Positions 1 through 8,374 of a DNA stretch of 64,000 bases are shown here, one piece after another (positions within the stretch are counted from its first letter, which is position 1; the number at the start of each line of letters is the position of its first letter). Source of the stretch: Mixta intestinalis. GTDB taxonomy: Bacteria; Pseudomonadota; Gammaproteobacteria; Enterobacterales; Enterobacteriaceae. The DNA lies in the NCBI RefSeq assembly GCF_009914055.1, contig NZ_CP028271.1, positions 3,162,001 to 3,226,000 of the forward strand. Reading direction: 5' to 3'. The notes below the pieces were generated by a model. The model saw only the letters and a list, made by a program, of their open reading frames with translations, was not told where the DNA came from and did no database searches. Position numbers and translations under genes: made by a program.

Positions 1-1122
1 ATCATCCTCGGTGGCAACCGCCAGCTTTCAATGGGACGGCTGTTGGCACTCTCGATGGTTTACGTACAGGGTATGGCGCTGACCTATACGCTGATGGGGA
101 TAGTGGTCGCAGCGGCTGGATTACGCTTTCAGGCGGCGCTACAGCATCCCTGGGTATTAATCGCCCTCTCTCTGGCGTTTGTATTACTGGCGCTATCAAT
201 GTTTGGCCTGTTCAGCTTACAGCTACCCGCCAGCCTGCAAACGCGCCTGACACTGTGGAGTAATCGTCAACGCGGCGGATCGCTGCCGGGCGTATTTCTG
301 ATGGGCGCGCTGGCTGGATTGATTTGCTCGCCCTGTACTACCGCGCCGCTCAGCGCCATTCTGCTCTATATCGCCCAAAGCGGTAACCTGCTGGCGGGTG
401 CCGGTACGCTGTGGCTCTACGCCTTCGGCATGGGGCTACCGCTGATTGCCGTTACGCTATTTGGTAATCGGCTGCTGCCCAAAAGCGGGCCCTGGATGCA
501 GACGGTGAAGGAAGGTTTTGGCTTTGTAATTCTGGCGCTGCCGGTATTTCTGCTGGAGCGCATCGTTGGGGATATCTGGGGATTGCGTCTCTGGAGCCTG
601 CTGGCGGTGAGCTTCTTCGCCTGGGCATTTATCATCAGTCTGCGTACGCAGCACGGATGGATGCGCGTTATTCAGGTGCTGCTGCTGCTGGCCGCGTTAA
701 CCGGCGCACGGCCTCTACAGGACTGGGCCTTTGGCAACGAAACAGCCACCGCGCCGCACGCCAGCCTGAATTTCACCGCTGTCAGCACTGTCGATCAATT
801 AAATACGCAGCTTAAGGACACGCAGGGTCAAATCACCATGCTCGATCTGTACGCCGACTGGTGCGTTGCCTGTAAGGAGTTCAGCAAATATACCTTTAGC
901 GATGCTGGCGTTCAGCAACAGCTGGCGCAGGTAAAACTGCTACAGGCTGACGTTACCGCCAATAATGCGCAGGACAGCGAACTGTTACAACATTTGCAGG
1001 TGCTGGGCCTGCCGACAATTCTGTTCTTCGACGTTCGGGGGCATGAGATCCCCGGTTCACGCATTACGGGCTATCTCGACGCCACGGCCTTCCGCGCGCA
1101 TTTGCAGAAACTGGCGCGGTAA
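1..1122 (+). CDS. dsbD: DsbD, thiol:disulfide interchange protein, C-terminal part
   Basis: The frame is open from base 1, so the 5' end lies outside the window. About 373 residues remain: the second half of the membrane domain (several hydrophobic helices, with an SPCTTAPL cysteine motif near residue 110) and the periplasmic gamma domain, a thioredoxin fold with YADWCVACK (active CVAC pair) near residue 290. DsbD carries electrons from cytoplasmic thioredoxin across the inner membrane to periplasmic DsbC/DsbG. Host core gene, with yjdC following 75 bp downstream as in E. coli. Confidence 0.96.
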   Translation: MILGGNRQLSMGRLLALSMVYVQGMALTYTLMGIVVAAAGLRFQAALQHPWVLIALSLAFVLLALSMFGLFSLQLPASLQTRLTLWSNRQRGGSLPGVFLMGALAGLICSPCTTAPLSAILLYIAQSGNLLAGAGTLWLYAFGMGLPLIAVTLFGNRLLPKSGPWMQTVKEGFGFVILALPVFLLERIVGDIWGLRLWSLLAVSFFAWAFIISLRTQHGWMRVIQVLLLLAALTGARPLQDWAFGNETATAPHASLNFTAVSTVDQLNTQLKDTQGQITMLDLYADWCVACKEFSKYTFSDAGVQQQLAQVKLLQADVTANNAQDSELLQHLQVLGLPTILFFDVRGHEIPGSRITGYLDATAFRAHLQKLAR

Positions 1123-1197
1123 ACGACACTGGAGTCAGGTTCAATGAACGTGACTCCCGATTTACCGGTAGAGGAACGCTTACAGGAGGAGTCTCAC

Positions 1198-1776
1198 GTG
1201 CAACGTGAACAGGTACTCGATCACGCACTTAACGTACTGGAACATAATGGCCTGGCAGGCACCCTGTCGCTGGAAGAGCTGGCGACAGAGATAGCAATGC
1301 CTTATGCGCAACTGCAGCGCTTTTGGCCTAACCATGACGCCCTGCTGTATGACGCCCTGCGTTATCACGGTCAGCAAATTGATAACTGGCGTCGACAACT
1401 GCTGCTGGATGAGGCACTAAGCGCCGAAGAAAAGCTGCTGGCACGTTACAGGGTTCTGGAGGAGTCGGTTGGCAACGGGCGCTTTCCCGGCTGTCTGTTT
1501 ATCGCTGCCTGTAGTTTTTACCCACAGCCCGATCACCCGATTCATCAACTGGCGGAACAGCAAAAGCGCGCCTCCTGGCAATATACCCATGAGCTGTTGA
1601 CGCTGCTGGGCACCGACAACCCTACGCTGGTAGCCGATCAGATGGAACTGATCCTGGAAGGGTGCCTGAGCAAACTGCTGGTGAAACGCAACCAGCAGGA
1701 TATCGCCGTTGCACGTCGGCTGGCAGAAGACGTTTTGCATATTGCGCTTTGTCGTCGCAATGGTGCCTTAACGTAA
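1198..1776 (+). CDS. yjdC: TetR-family regulator YjdC
   Basis: A 192-residue protein with an N-terminal TetR-type helix-turn-helix and the family signature RFWP..DALLYDALR, then a ligand/dimer domain containing FPGCLFIAACSFYP. I chose the GTG at 1198 because GGAGGAG lies 8 bp upstream and the product then begins (M)QREQVL, matching the E. coli start; an ATG at 1144 lacks this support. Its position between dsbD and pheU is the conserved enterobacterial arrangement. YjdC/DicD-type regulators are reported to affect cell division in E. coli; the target here cannot be read from sequence. Confidence 0.9.
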   Translation: MQREQVLDHALNVLEHNGLAGTLSLEELATEIAMPYAQLQRFWPNHDALLYDALRYHGQQIDNWRRQLLLDEALSAEEKLLARYRVLEESVGNGRFPGCLFIAACSFYPQPDHPIHQLAEQQKRASWQYTHELLTLLGTDNPTLVADQMELILEGCLSKLLVKRNQQDIAVARRLAEDVLHIALCRRNGALT

Positions 1777-1885
1777 CATTTTTCCGCCACACTGCTTGAA
1801 AAGCAGACGATCGGCTGCATTTTCGCAACTTTTTCGTAGAAAGCCGTTGACGCTCGCCAGCCTTTACGGTTTAATGCGCCCCGTT

Positions 1886-1961
1886 GCCCGGATAGCTCAG
1901 TCGGTAGAGCAGGGGATTGAAAATCCCCGTGTCCCTGGTTCGATTCCGGGTCCGGGCACCA
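1886..1961 (+). tRNA. pheU: tRNA-Phe (anticodon GAA), ICE insertion site
   Basis: A 76-nt cloverleaf: acceptor GCCCGGA/TCCGGGC, D-arm with GCTCAGTCGGTAGAGC, anticodon loop TTGAAAA (GAA), T-loop GGTTCGATTCC and encoded CCA. The gene is intact; the ICE recombined in its 3' half and kept the full tRNA at this end. Same locus as SPI-7 in Salmonella Typhi. Confidence 0.98.
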
Positions 1962-1963
1962 CT
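1914..1963. repeat. attL, 50-bp direct repeat (tRNA 3' end)
   Basis: Bases from GGATTGAAAATCC in the anticodon stem to CACCACT just past the CCA recur at 50787-50836 with one mismatch (position 36: G here, A there). The integrase gene lies just inside. The two copies delimit a 48.9-kb element. Confidence 0.95.
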
Positions 1964-2104
1964 TTAACAAATTTGCATCAAAGCACGCTGGTCAGGAATT
2001 GAGAGCCCTGACGGGCGGTAAATGCAGGGGCCGGTCATACGAAATCTCCTCCGGTGTTATCTGAACCTGTACACTGGTTGATGATTCGACTTGTTCCCTC
2101 AAGT

Positions 2105-2133
2105 CAGGGAGTCTGCCGCAAACAGACTCCCTG
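2105..2133 (-). terminator. Perfect inverted repeat after the integrase gene
   Basis: An 11-bp perfect stem (CAGGGAGTCTG / CAGACTCCCTG) with a 7-nt loop lies between int and the tRNA. There is no clear U-tract, so it may insulate the tRNA from convergent int transcription or act in excision. The rest of 1964-2174 holds no gene that I can see. Confidence 0.6.
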
Positions 2134-2174
2134 CTCTCGATCACCCTGAATAATTCCAGTCAATCAGCCTGATG

Positions 2175-3194
2175 TCAATACCCACACTCCCGTACGGTGC
2201 TTTTGTCAGTGTGTAATGACAATTCCTGCTCCAGCGTTTTGCCCACGATATCCATCTGCAGTTCGACATATTCCATCGTTGTATTCACACTCCTGTGACC
2301 CAGCAGATCTTTCACCAGCTGCAGATTACGTTCAGGGGCTTTCATTAGCTCCGTCGCCAGCGTATGGCGGAATCGGTGAGGAGAAACAGTAAATCCGCAT
2401 TCACGGGAAAGGCGCCGAAAAAAAGATCGCACCTTTTGTTGTCTCTTTTTGGAGCTGCTTTCATTTTTTGAGCGTTCGGCAACTTCAACATACCGGCTGA
2501 CATCAAAAAGCTTTTCTGACGGTTTGATTCCTCGTTTTTCCGCCTGTTCCAGCAGATAAGCCAGCCCCTGGCGCAGTTGATTAACAGCGGGAACCCGCCA
2601 TTCCCGATGTGTCTTACTGCCTTCCAGCATCAGGTTGATATATCCTTCATCCAGGTTGATATCCCTCAGACGAACGTGCAACAGCTGGTTCAGCCGCATT
2701 CCGGTATATCTGAGCGTATCCAGTACAACGAGCCAGTACCAGGCTGGTGACATTGCATTGTTCCAAGTGTACCGAATGCAGTATTTTCTCTCATCTTCAC
2801 TTAGTTGCTGCATAACCAGATAAACTCGTGTTAATTGTATCCGGGAAAGCGTTTTTTTCTTTTTTGTTTCGCGCTGAACAGTACTATTATTAAACGGATT
2901 TTTATCCATAGAAATATATCCCTGCGAAATCCAAAAATTATATAGAGCCCGCATATGTGCGACCTTATTATTCCATGTCTGAGCTGAGCGCTGTTTTTCT
3001 TTCAGTAATTCACGTCTCCACAATAACACATCTTTATGAGTAATATCTTCAGGCGTTTTTCCCCTGCAAAACTGACGTAGTACATTCACAACTTTACGGT
3101 AGCTTTCCTCCGTGGCCGGTCTGAGATTTTTAGAGAAAAAATACTCATCCAGTAATTCATCCCAGCTCCAATTTTCCTTAGCATCCACGTTCAT
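2175..3194 (-). CDS. int: ICE tyrosine recombinase (integrase)
   Basis: A 339-residue tyrosine recombinase with an N-terminal SAM-like core-binding domain (DELLDEYFFSKNLRPATEESYRK) and a catalytic domain carrying Arg in YTGMRLNQL, HRFRHTLATEL (HxxR) and LGHRSVNTTMEYVEL with the nucleophilic Tyr. Start 3194 is set by AGGAG 6 bp upstream; an in-frame start at 3221 has weaker support. The gene is adjacent to attL and reads toward the tRNA, so it very likely catalyses integration and excision at pheU. Confidence 0.93.
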   Translation of the reverse strand: MNVDAKENWSWDELLDEYFFSKNLRPATEESYRKVVNVLRQFCRGKTPEDITHKDVLLWRRELLKEKQRSAQTWNNKVAHMRALYNFWISQGYISMDKNPFNNSTVQRETKKKKTLSRIQLTRVYLVMQQLSEDERKYCIRYTWNNAMSPAWYWLVVLDTLRYTGMRLNQLLHVRLRDINLDEGYINLMLEGSKTHREWRVPAVNQLRQGLAYLLEQAEKRGIKPSEKLFDVSRYVEVAERSKNESSSKKRQQKVRSFFRRLSRECGFTVSPHRFRHTLATELMKAPERNLQLVKDLLGHRSVNTTMEYVELQMDIVGKTLEQELSLHTDKSTVRECGY

Positions 3195-3253
3195 ATTGCA
3201 CTCCTGTTGCTGATAGTTCATACCTCATCAATGAGGTAATTATTTTCACGTCC

Positions 3254-4816
3254 TCAGTTCGGGAAAAATAGCAGACCGCTTTCCGGGGGCGTGACGCCTT
3301 TAAAGATATGTACCACTTTGACAAGGTAGCCATTAATTCGCTGGTATTTCCCGGTTCGTTCTTCCGTTCCATAAAGGCGTGCCTTCGTGAAGCGTTCTCC
3401 CCGCCGGACACGATGCAGCCGTAGTTTTTCGAACGATGCCTGAAGAATCTCCCTGCTGTAATCTTTCCCCGTTTCACGGAGAAAGAGCCAGAAGACACCC
3501 GGTACGCAGAGAAAAGCGAAACCGGCAACAATATGAATGCGGGAATCATTCTTATTGATGCTGATTTTTTCTTCAACAAGTCCATTTGTAAGCCACGATA
3601 TAAATTCCTCACCCGGAGAAAGCGTTTTTTCGGCAGGCTCATCAGAGTGACGGTTATTTAGTATTTCATTATTTTTTACCTCCACGAAATCAACATACTG
3701 CTCACACTGATTAACCCCGGAGTTAACTTCCATATCAGTCATTATTTCAGTTTCATCATTCTTTTCATCCGAAGCAGAGGGTAATATATCTCCGAAGAGG
3801 GCAAGGAGTGTTTCCGTTTCTTCAGAGTCATCCCCATTATCACTAAACGCTTCTTTCTGCTGATCAACAACATCGGTAAAATTATCATCTGAAGCCAGAT
3901 TAAAAGCTGACGGAAGTATATCAGGAGACATTTCTGCACTGTCACATCCTGAGCAAATAGATTTATCCGATTCATAAGATAATTCTGGTAAAATCACAGT
4001 TTCATCTTTTTCAGACACGAGTGAAATATCTGTTCCTGGCGACAAGTCCGAAACAGATACCAAATCACCGCCTTTATTAACCGCAAATATACCAGGAGAT
4101 TTAGCCAGTCCGGCAGCCCGTTGCAATATTTCCCCGATAACGGGCATAACGGTCTGTTTATTCCAGAGTGCCACTGACAGGTTTTCCATCCCTCCGGGAA
4201 GACAACAAATCCAGGGCGCTGCACCGGCAGGAAGCAGCTGGCTGGCAATCAGTGAAGACAAAGCCTGTGCATAGTTGTCTGAAGGCACTTTAGCAAACCG
4301 GAACCGGTAAGCCCTGTCCGGTACGGAAATTCCCGGACACCAGGTCACGCCACTCTCCAGTTCCCCCTCAATATCTGCCAGCAACGGCAGATGCCAGAAC
4401 AGAGCCTCCCAGAAAATCACCGCCTGCCATGCCACGCCCTGCGCGGCCTGCTCCTCTGGCGCAGCGCCTGGCGGGAACATGTATCCTTTGGCCAGCCTGA
4501 CGGCATATGACGTAAACTGCAGCGTTAAATCACCAAATCCGCCAGCGCCGGCCCATATTCCCTCTTCTGTAGCGGGTACATTTTGCACCCGCTCAAGCAG
4601 GGTGTTAACAGGCGCCAGGTAAAGCTGCTGCCACACATCCGCTGGCAGCGACGAACTTTCCTGGATTTTCTTCAGACACTCCCTGCGCCGGGGAGTATTG
4701 AGCAGAGTCACCGCTTTTTCCGGTAAAAAATATCCGACCGGCGCTGCAACACGAACGGGAGAAGGTACAACAGTATCCCCGGCGCGGGATAAAAACGTTT
4801 TGAATTTTGCGAACAT
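3254..4816 (-). CDS. MOBH/TraI-type protein with HD motifs lost
   Basis: 520 residues. Residues 25-170 align by pattern with the N-terminal domain of MOBH relaxases of PFGI/PAPI-type ICEs (LLNTPRRRECLKKI, LYLAPVNTLLERVQ, PPGAAPEEQAAQ). The C-terminus (SRIHIVAGFAFLCVPGVF to VVHIFKG) matches the usual TraI_2 C-terminal domain. Where family members have a histidine-rich HHAYPGG..DH segment this protein has IWAGAGGFGDLTLQF, and where they have ALLHDIGK it has ALFWHLPLL, so every expected metal ligand is absent. The middle (about 260-420) is acidic and low-complexity. RBS AAGGAG. It may be a DNA-binding or accessory relaxase homologue; no other relaxase is visible in the element. Confidence 0.8.
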   Translation of the reverse strand: MFAKFKTFLSRAGDTVVPSPVRVAAPVGYFLPEKAVTLLNTPRRRECLKKIQESSSLPADVWQQLYLAPVNTLLERVQNVPATEEGIWAGAGGFGDLTLQFTSYAVRLAKGYMFPPGAAPEEQAAQGVAWQAVIFWEALFWHLPLLADIEGELESGVTWCPGISVPDRAYRFRFAKVPSDNYAQALSSLIASQLLPAGAAPWICCLPGGMENLSVALWNKQTVMPVIGEILQRAAGLAKSPGIFAVNKGGDLVSVSDLSPGTDISLVSEKDETVILPELSYESDKSICSGCDSAEMSPDILPSAFNLASDDNFTDVVDQQKEAFSDNGDDSEETETLLALFGDILPSASDEKNDETEIMTDMEVNSGVNQCEQYVDFVEVKNNEILNNRHSDEPAEKTLSPGEEFISWLTNGLVEEKISINKNDSRIHIVAGFAFLCVPGVFWLFLRETGKDYSREILQASFEKLRLHRVRRGERFTKARLYGTEERTGKYQRINGYLVKVVHIFKGVTPPESGLLFFPN

Positions 4817-4829
4817 GACTTCTCCTTAT

Positions 4830-4863
4830 AAAAAACCAGAGGAGTGTTATCCTGCCCCTCCGG
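4830..4863 (-). terminator. Terminator between the helicase and traI-like genes
   Basis: On the minus strand a 7-bp stem CCGGAGG/CCTCTGG (one G-U pair) is followed by TTTTTT, directly before the AAGGAG of the next gene. An intrinsic terminator inside an operon would make distal expression depend on read-through. Confidence 0.6.
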
Positions 4864-4882
4864 TCTTTCCACGAAAAACCAG

Positions 4883-6376
4883 TTACACCTCATGAGAGAT
4901 TTTTTTTTGCCCGCTTTCCCCAGCCCCTTCAGTTGCAGCCTCATCCTCCCGGGCCTCATTATCCCTGAGCACTGTCATCAGTTCATTCAGTACCAGAACC
5001 CGCCGGGCCCGTGTAGTGGCGACATACAACAGATTTGTTTCGTCCTGACGCTCTTCGGTGGAAAGCAACGGATCGGTGATATCGCTGAAGTCCTCGTTCA
5101 GTACAACAACGTCCCATTCCAGCCCCTTACTGCGATGTGCAGTGGATACCGTCACCTGAGCAGCCGCCTTATCCGTCACTGCCTGGCCGCGCATGATGGC
5201 CAGCTTTTCCGGCAACGGGAAAAACTCATCCAGCAGCCGGATGGCCTGGTTCATTTCCGCATCCCGAGTGGCTTTGGCAATCGAACAATACTCCTCAAAA
5301 TCCCGATAATCCCGAGTCAAACGATTTGGTGACTGCATACGCTCCGGCATATCAACAGAAAACCAGTAGAGATCTTCCAGCTCTTCCGTTTTGTAGCCTG
5401 CAATCCCTCCGACCCAGAAAACCTTTTTATTATGCAGACTGGCTACCAACGCTGCGCCAATCACGCCAGCAACCGTCCTGCTGAGTACTGTAAAATGGGG
5501 GACATCGGCAGGCAGCCGTTCAGTCACTTGATCCTCACCACCGCTTCCCGTTACCTGCATGGTTTCCCCGGCCCGGGTCAACAGAATATTCGCCATACGG
5601 GCCACTTCTGGTCCGAACCTGAAACTATTTGTCAGCCACAGCCGGTCTGCGCTCTCCAGCAGTGGTGCACTAAGAGCGTTATCTGCTCCCCGAAATCGAT
5701 AAATTTGCTGATAGCGATCGCCCACAAGGATGACCCGACATGGCTGGCTGAGTACAAACGCGCTGGTCACTGGGTTGGCATCCTGCGCCTCATCGAAAAG
5801 GATGGTATCCCAGCGGCGGGCAAGATCCGGGTTGGACAACTGAAACAGTTTCAGATAGACATCATGAGTGACCGGAAATGTTGAATCGGTACTGCTCATC
5901 TGATGCCAGAGTATTTGCGTTGCGCCCAGAATTTTATCGGCCGAAAGGCCGGAAAGGCCGTTACGGTCATCTTCCGACAGCAGATGCATCACTCCAGGCT
6001 CTGACTCTGCGCTGCAGAGAAAGGCATTAAGGGCCGCAATCGCCTGGCGGACAAGTGGCCAGTGCCGGGTATTCAGCATCTTGGCCGCATCTGTAATCCG
6101 CAGATTTGCGACCAGCCGGTGACGGAAATGCCGGCCAAAACGGGACCAGGCCAGCTGATGAGAGGTTTTACATTCAACATTGAATGGAAATTTCTGCTCC
6201 GCCTCGTCGCGAATAGCCCGGTTATAGGCCAGATACAGCATCCGGCTATCCGGGTTCGTCAGCGCAAACCGGACCAGTGTGGACGTTTTGCCGGTGCCTG
6301 CAAACGCATTAACAACAAGACGGCTTCCTTTCCAGTGAATGATCGCATCCTGTTCACGGGTTGTACTCCAGGACAT
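4883..6376 (-). CDS. UvrD/Rep-like SF1 helicase
   Basis: 497 residues with SF1 motifs in order: Walker A FAGTGKTSTLVRFA near the N-terminus, Walker B ILFDEAQDANP, GDRYQQIYRFRGA (motif III), STAHRSKGLEWDVV (motif V) and NLLYVATTRARRVLVL (motif VI). It is predicted to unwind DNA using ATP. Start 6376 is chosen because GGAGG sits 5 bp upstream; the 26 extra in-frame residues upstream are hydrophobic and unlike the family. Its place between a methylase-like and a TraI-like gene suggests a role in element DNA processing; that is inference. Confidence 0.88.
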   Translation of the reverse strand: MSWSTTREQDAIIHWKGSRLVVNAFAGTGKTSTLVRFALTNPDSRMLYLAYNRAIRDEAEQKFPFNVECKTSHQLAWSRFGRHFRHRLVANLRITDAAKMLNTRHWPLVRQAIAALNAFLCSAESEPGVMHLLSEDDRNGLSGLSADKILGATQILWHQMSSTDSTFPVTHDVYLKLFQLSNPDLARRWDTILFDEAQDANPVTSAFVLSQPCRVILVGDRYQQIYRFRGADNALSAPLLESADRLWLTNSFRFGPEVARMANILLTRAGETMQVTGSGGEDQVTERLPADVPHFTVLSRTVAGVIGAALVASLHNKKVFWVGGIAGYKTEELEDLYWFSVDMPERMQSPNRLTRDYRDFEEYCSIAKATRDAEMNQAIRLLDEFFPLPEKLAIMRGQAVTDKAAAQVTVSTAHRSKGLEWDVVVLNEDFSDITDPLLSTEERQDETNLLYVATTRARRVLVLNELMTVLRDNEAREDEAATEGAGESGQKKISHEV

Positions 6377-6512
6377 ATATGCCTCCAGACAGATAATCAG
6401 GGCATACAAAATGGAAAAAACGACGAATAATTTCGAGGGAAAAGTCAAACTCACATATTAAAAATAAATACAGGCAGATTCATCGTCTTCAAAAATAAAG
6501 ACCGGACATAAT

Positions 6513-6538
6513 AAAAAAGCCCCTCAGGATAAAGGGGC
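6513..6538 (-). terminator. Intrinsic terminator after the methylase-like gene
   Basis: GCCCC/GGGGC stem with TTTTTT on the minus strand, just downstream of the 6548 stop. About 135 bp without a gene then lie before the helicase start. Confidence 0.75.
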
Positions 6539-6547
6539 GGAAGTTAG

Positions 6548-7228
6548 TTACGCTACCGAATAATGCTTTGGCAGTCTGGAAGACCAGTTTCCCAGATAGT
6601 GTCCCGGCGTCAGTAAAACACGCCGCCGCTCGCCAAACAGCGAGTTGCCGATCACGACCTCCCCGGCCACGCCACATAATGACAGCTGGATATAAGCCAT
6701 GCCGGCTGCCAGCGGATCGATATCCGTCGCTGAAACCCACAGATAGCGGTGTGACGCATAGCCTGCCTGATTAAGAACATCGGCAAAAGCCAACGCCATA
6801 CAGCCGGCACCACAGGCAGGCTCGCTGAGAGTGATGAAAGGCTTTTCATCAAACATAGCCTTCACATCCCCCAGCTGTAGCTGCGCCATCATTCTGGCCA
6901 CATCCCAGGGGGTAAAGAACTGACCGCGATACTTATCGCCCAGCTCCAACTGCATAAATACGTTTCCCAGGAAATCACAGAAGCCATTCTGCAGCCCGTT
7001 AACCACATGGCCCAGCAACTCCGCCATGCGAATAACATCCGATTTCTGGTATCCACTGACAATATTCAGATATTTTTTTTCACGCGCCTCGTTAAAATTT
7101 AACCGGTTCTCCAGTGCAATAACGCTACAACTGACAAAGTCCTCAAAGACCCGATGTCGTTTATGGTATTGGGCTGTCTGGTTAAAAAGTGAAATAAACG
7201 CTTTCTCATAGTCAATAAAACTGGCCAT
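6548..7228 (-). CDS. N6-adenine methylase-like protein lacking the catalytic tetrapeptide
   Basis: 226 residues related to the HsdM/N6_Mtase fold: FFTPWDVARMMAQL, the SAM-binding motif SEPACGAGCMALAFA and SATDIDPLAAGMAYIQLSL. The protein stops shortly after VVIGNSL, where family members continue to the NPPY/NPPF catalytic motif, so it should bind SAM but not methylate. Start 7228 (MASFIDYEK) has GGAG 7 bp upstream. It sits in the antirestriction operon and could act as a decoy or regulatory subunit, or need a partner; this is inference. Its leader contains a GGAACAC/GTGTTCC pairing. Confidence 0.8.
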   Translation of the reverse strand: MASFIDYEKAFISLFNQTAQYHKRHRVFEDFVSCSVIALENRLNFNEAREKKYLNIVSGYQKSDVIRMAELLGHVVNGLQNGFCDFLGNVFMQLELGDKYRGQFFTPWDVARMMAQLQLGDVKAMFDEKPFITLSEPACGAGCMALAFADVLNQAGYASHRYLWVSATDIDPLAAGMAYIQLSLCGVAGEVVIGNSLFGERRRVLLTPGHYLGNWSSRLPKHYSVA

Positions 7229-7290
7229 ACGCATTCTCCATAAAAAGAGGAACACGTATCCCGGCAGGAGAACAGTGTTCCCCTTAGGGT

Positions 7291-7320
7291 AAAAAGCTGC
7301 AGCCCGGTGAAGGCTGCAGC
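7291..7320 (-). terminator. Intrinsic terminator after the DUF1281 gene
   Basis: 9-bp stem GCTGCAGCC/GGCTGCAGC followed on the minus strand by TTTTT. Strong terminator within the operon, between two genes read in the same direction. Confidence 0.85.
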
Positions 7321-7333
7321 GCGGTCATACCGG

Positions 7334-8269
7334 TTATCCCCGGATCTCTTTATATCCAGTTACCCCTAGTTCAGGCGAAGGCTGCTCACTGCTGACCAAA
7401 TACAGTGTCGGTGAGATGGGTTGCGTTTCCGCCGGCACCCCCTGATAACCATCAACATGCGCCCCAAGGTCATAACAGTCATAACCACTGAGGCCGCTCA
7501 CCGGTTCACTGTAGGTGTGTCGCACCTCGCACTCAAAGAGGCTGGAGATACCGGCTACTACCTCACCTGACGGTGGATACCAGGGCGAATCCAGACACAG
7601 CGTTAACCCGTTCGTGGCAGGGCGGTGCCAGTTCACATTATGCCCGGCCGGCCATTCCATACCGTATATTCGGCTATAGAAACTACTTGTGGTAGAGACC
7701 CCAGACAGCAGGCCACCGGTGGCATTCAACTCAGTCGCCAGCCGTGTCGGAATGATCATCAGCATATCGCAGGGTTGAGATCGCTCCGGATATTCCCGCA
7801 GGCGCTCCCAGCAAACCGCAGCGTCAGGTTCATCTTTCAGGCTGGACAGACCAAACCAGTCCGCATACTGTCTTTTCATCAGCGATGCCATGATGTCGCG
7901 TTGTGCCTGAGGAATATTTTCCCACTTCAGCGCCCCCACTCCGGACTGGTGATACAGCTGATCAACCCGGCGTATTGTCTCTGTCTCCAGCACCACATCT
8001 TTCTGCAACAGTTCCAGCCATTGTTCATAAGCCAGATTTTCAGGAACGGACTGCCCTGTACCCTGCCGAACCAGCCCCTGACAGGGCGGGAACGATGCAG
8101 TACGAACCGGCTTCAGTATTCCTGCGCATCCCGCCAGAAACAGCTGAATGCTCTGCAGTATGGCGTGGCGATAACGTGGCGTGTCTGTGCCGGTTATCCA
8201 CTGCAACAACACATCTATACAGACAGATTTACCGGTAATTTCAAAACGGTTCTGGCACCATTCAGACAT
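7334..8269 (-). CDS. DUF1281-type protein (Api92-like ferredoxin fold)
   Basis: 311 residues starting MSEWCQNRFEITGKSVCIDV, the recognisable N-terminus of the DUF1281/Api92-like family common on ICEs, plasmids and phages. Cys-rich motif EWCQNR; a C-terminal region (about 210-310) contains the expected CLDSPWYPP and YDCYDLGAHVDG segments. Start 8269 has AGAGGAG 8-9 bp upstream; the in-frame ATG at 8305 lies inside the leader pseudoknot and is rejected. Function unknown; often co-located with antirestriction genes, as here. Confidence 0.8.
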   Translation of the reverse strand: MSEWCQNRFEITGKSVCIDVLLQWITGTDTPRYRHAILQSIQLFLAGCAGILKPVRTASFPPCQGLVRQGTGQSVPENLAYEQWLELLQKDVVLETETIRRVDQLYHQSGVGALKWENIPQAQRDIMASLMKRQYADWFGLSSLKDEPDAAVCWERLREYPERSQPCDMLMIIPTRLATELNATGGLLSGVSTTSSFYSRIYGMEWPAGHNVNWHRPATNGLTLCLDSPWYPPSGEVVAGISSLFECEVRHTYSEPVSGLSGYDCYDLGAHVDGYQGVPAETQPISPTLYLVSSEQPSPELGVTGYKEIRG

Positions 8270-8278
8270 AAGTTGATA

Positions 8279-8334
8279 CTCCTCTTTCAGTAAAAAAGAG
8301 GGCACCGTCCCGTGAGGAGCGATGCCCTCACGGG
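8279..8334 (-). promoter_or_regulatory. Pseudoknot-type leader with alternative SD pairing
   Basis: Minus-strand order A CCCGTGA (8328-8334), B GGGCA (within 8323-8329), A' TCACGGG (8309-8315), B' TGCCCTCTTTT (8294-8304): the stems are interleaved, so A-A' plus B-B' forms an H-type pseudoknot. B' also pairs perfectly over 7 bp (CCTCTTT) with the SD AAAGAGG at 8281-8287. Confidence 0.65.
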
Positions 8335-8374
8335 AGAGTAGCGGTTATATTACTGCCGCCACCCGGTGGATTAA

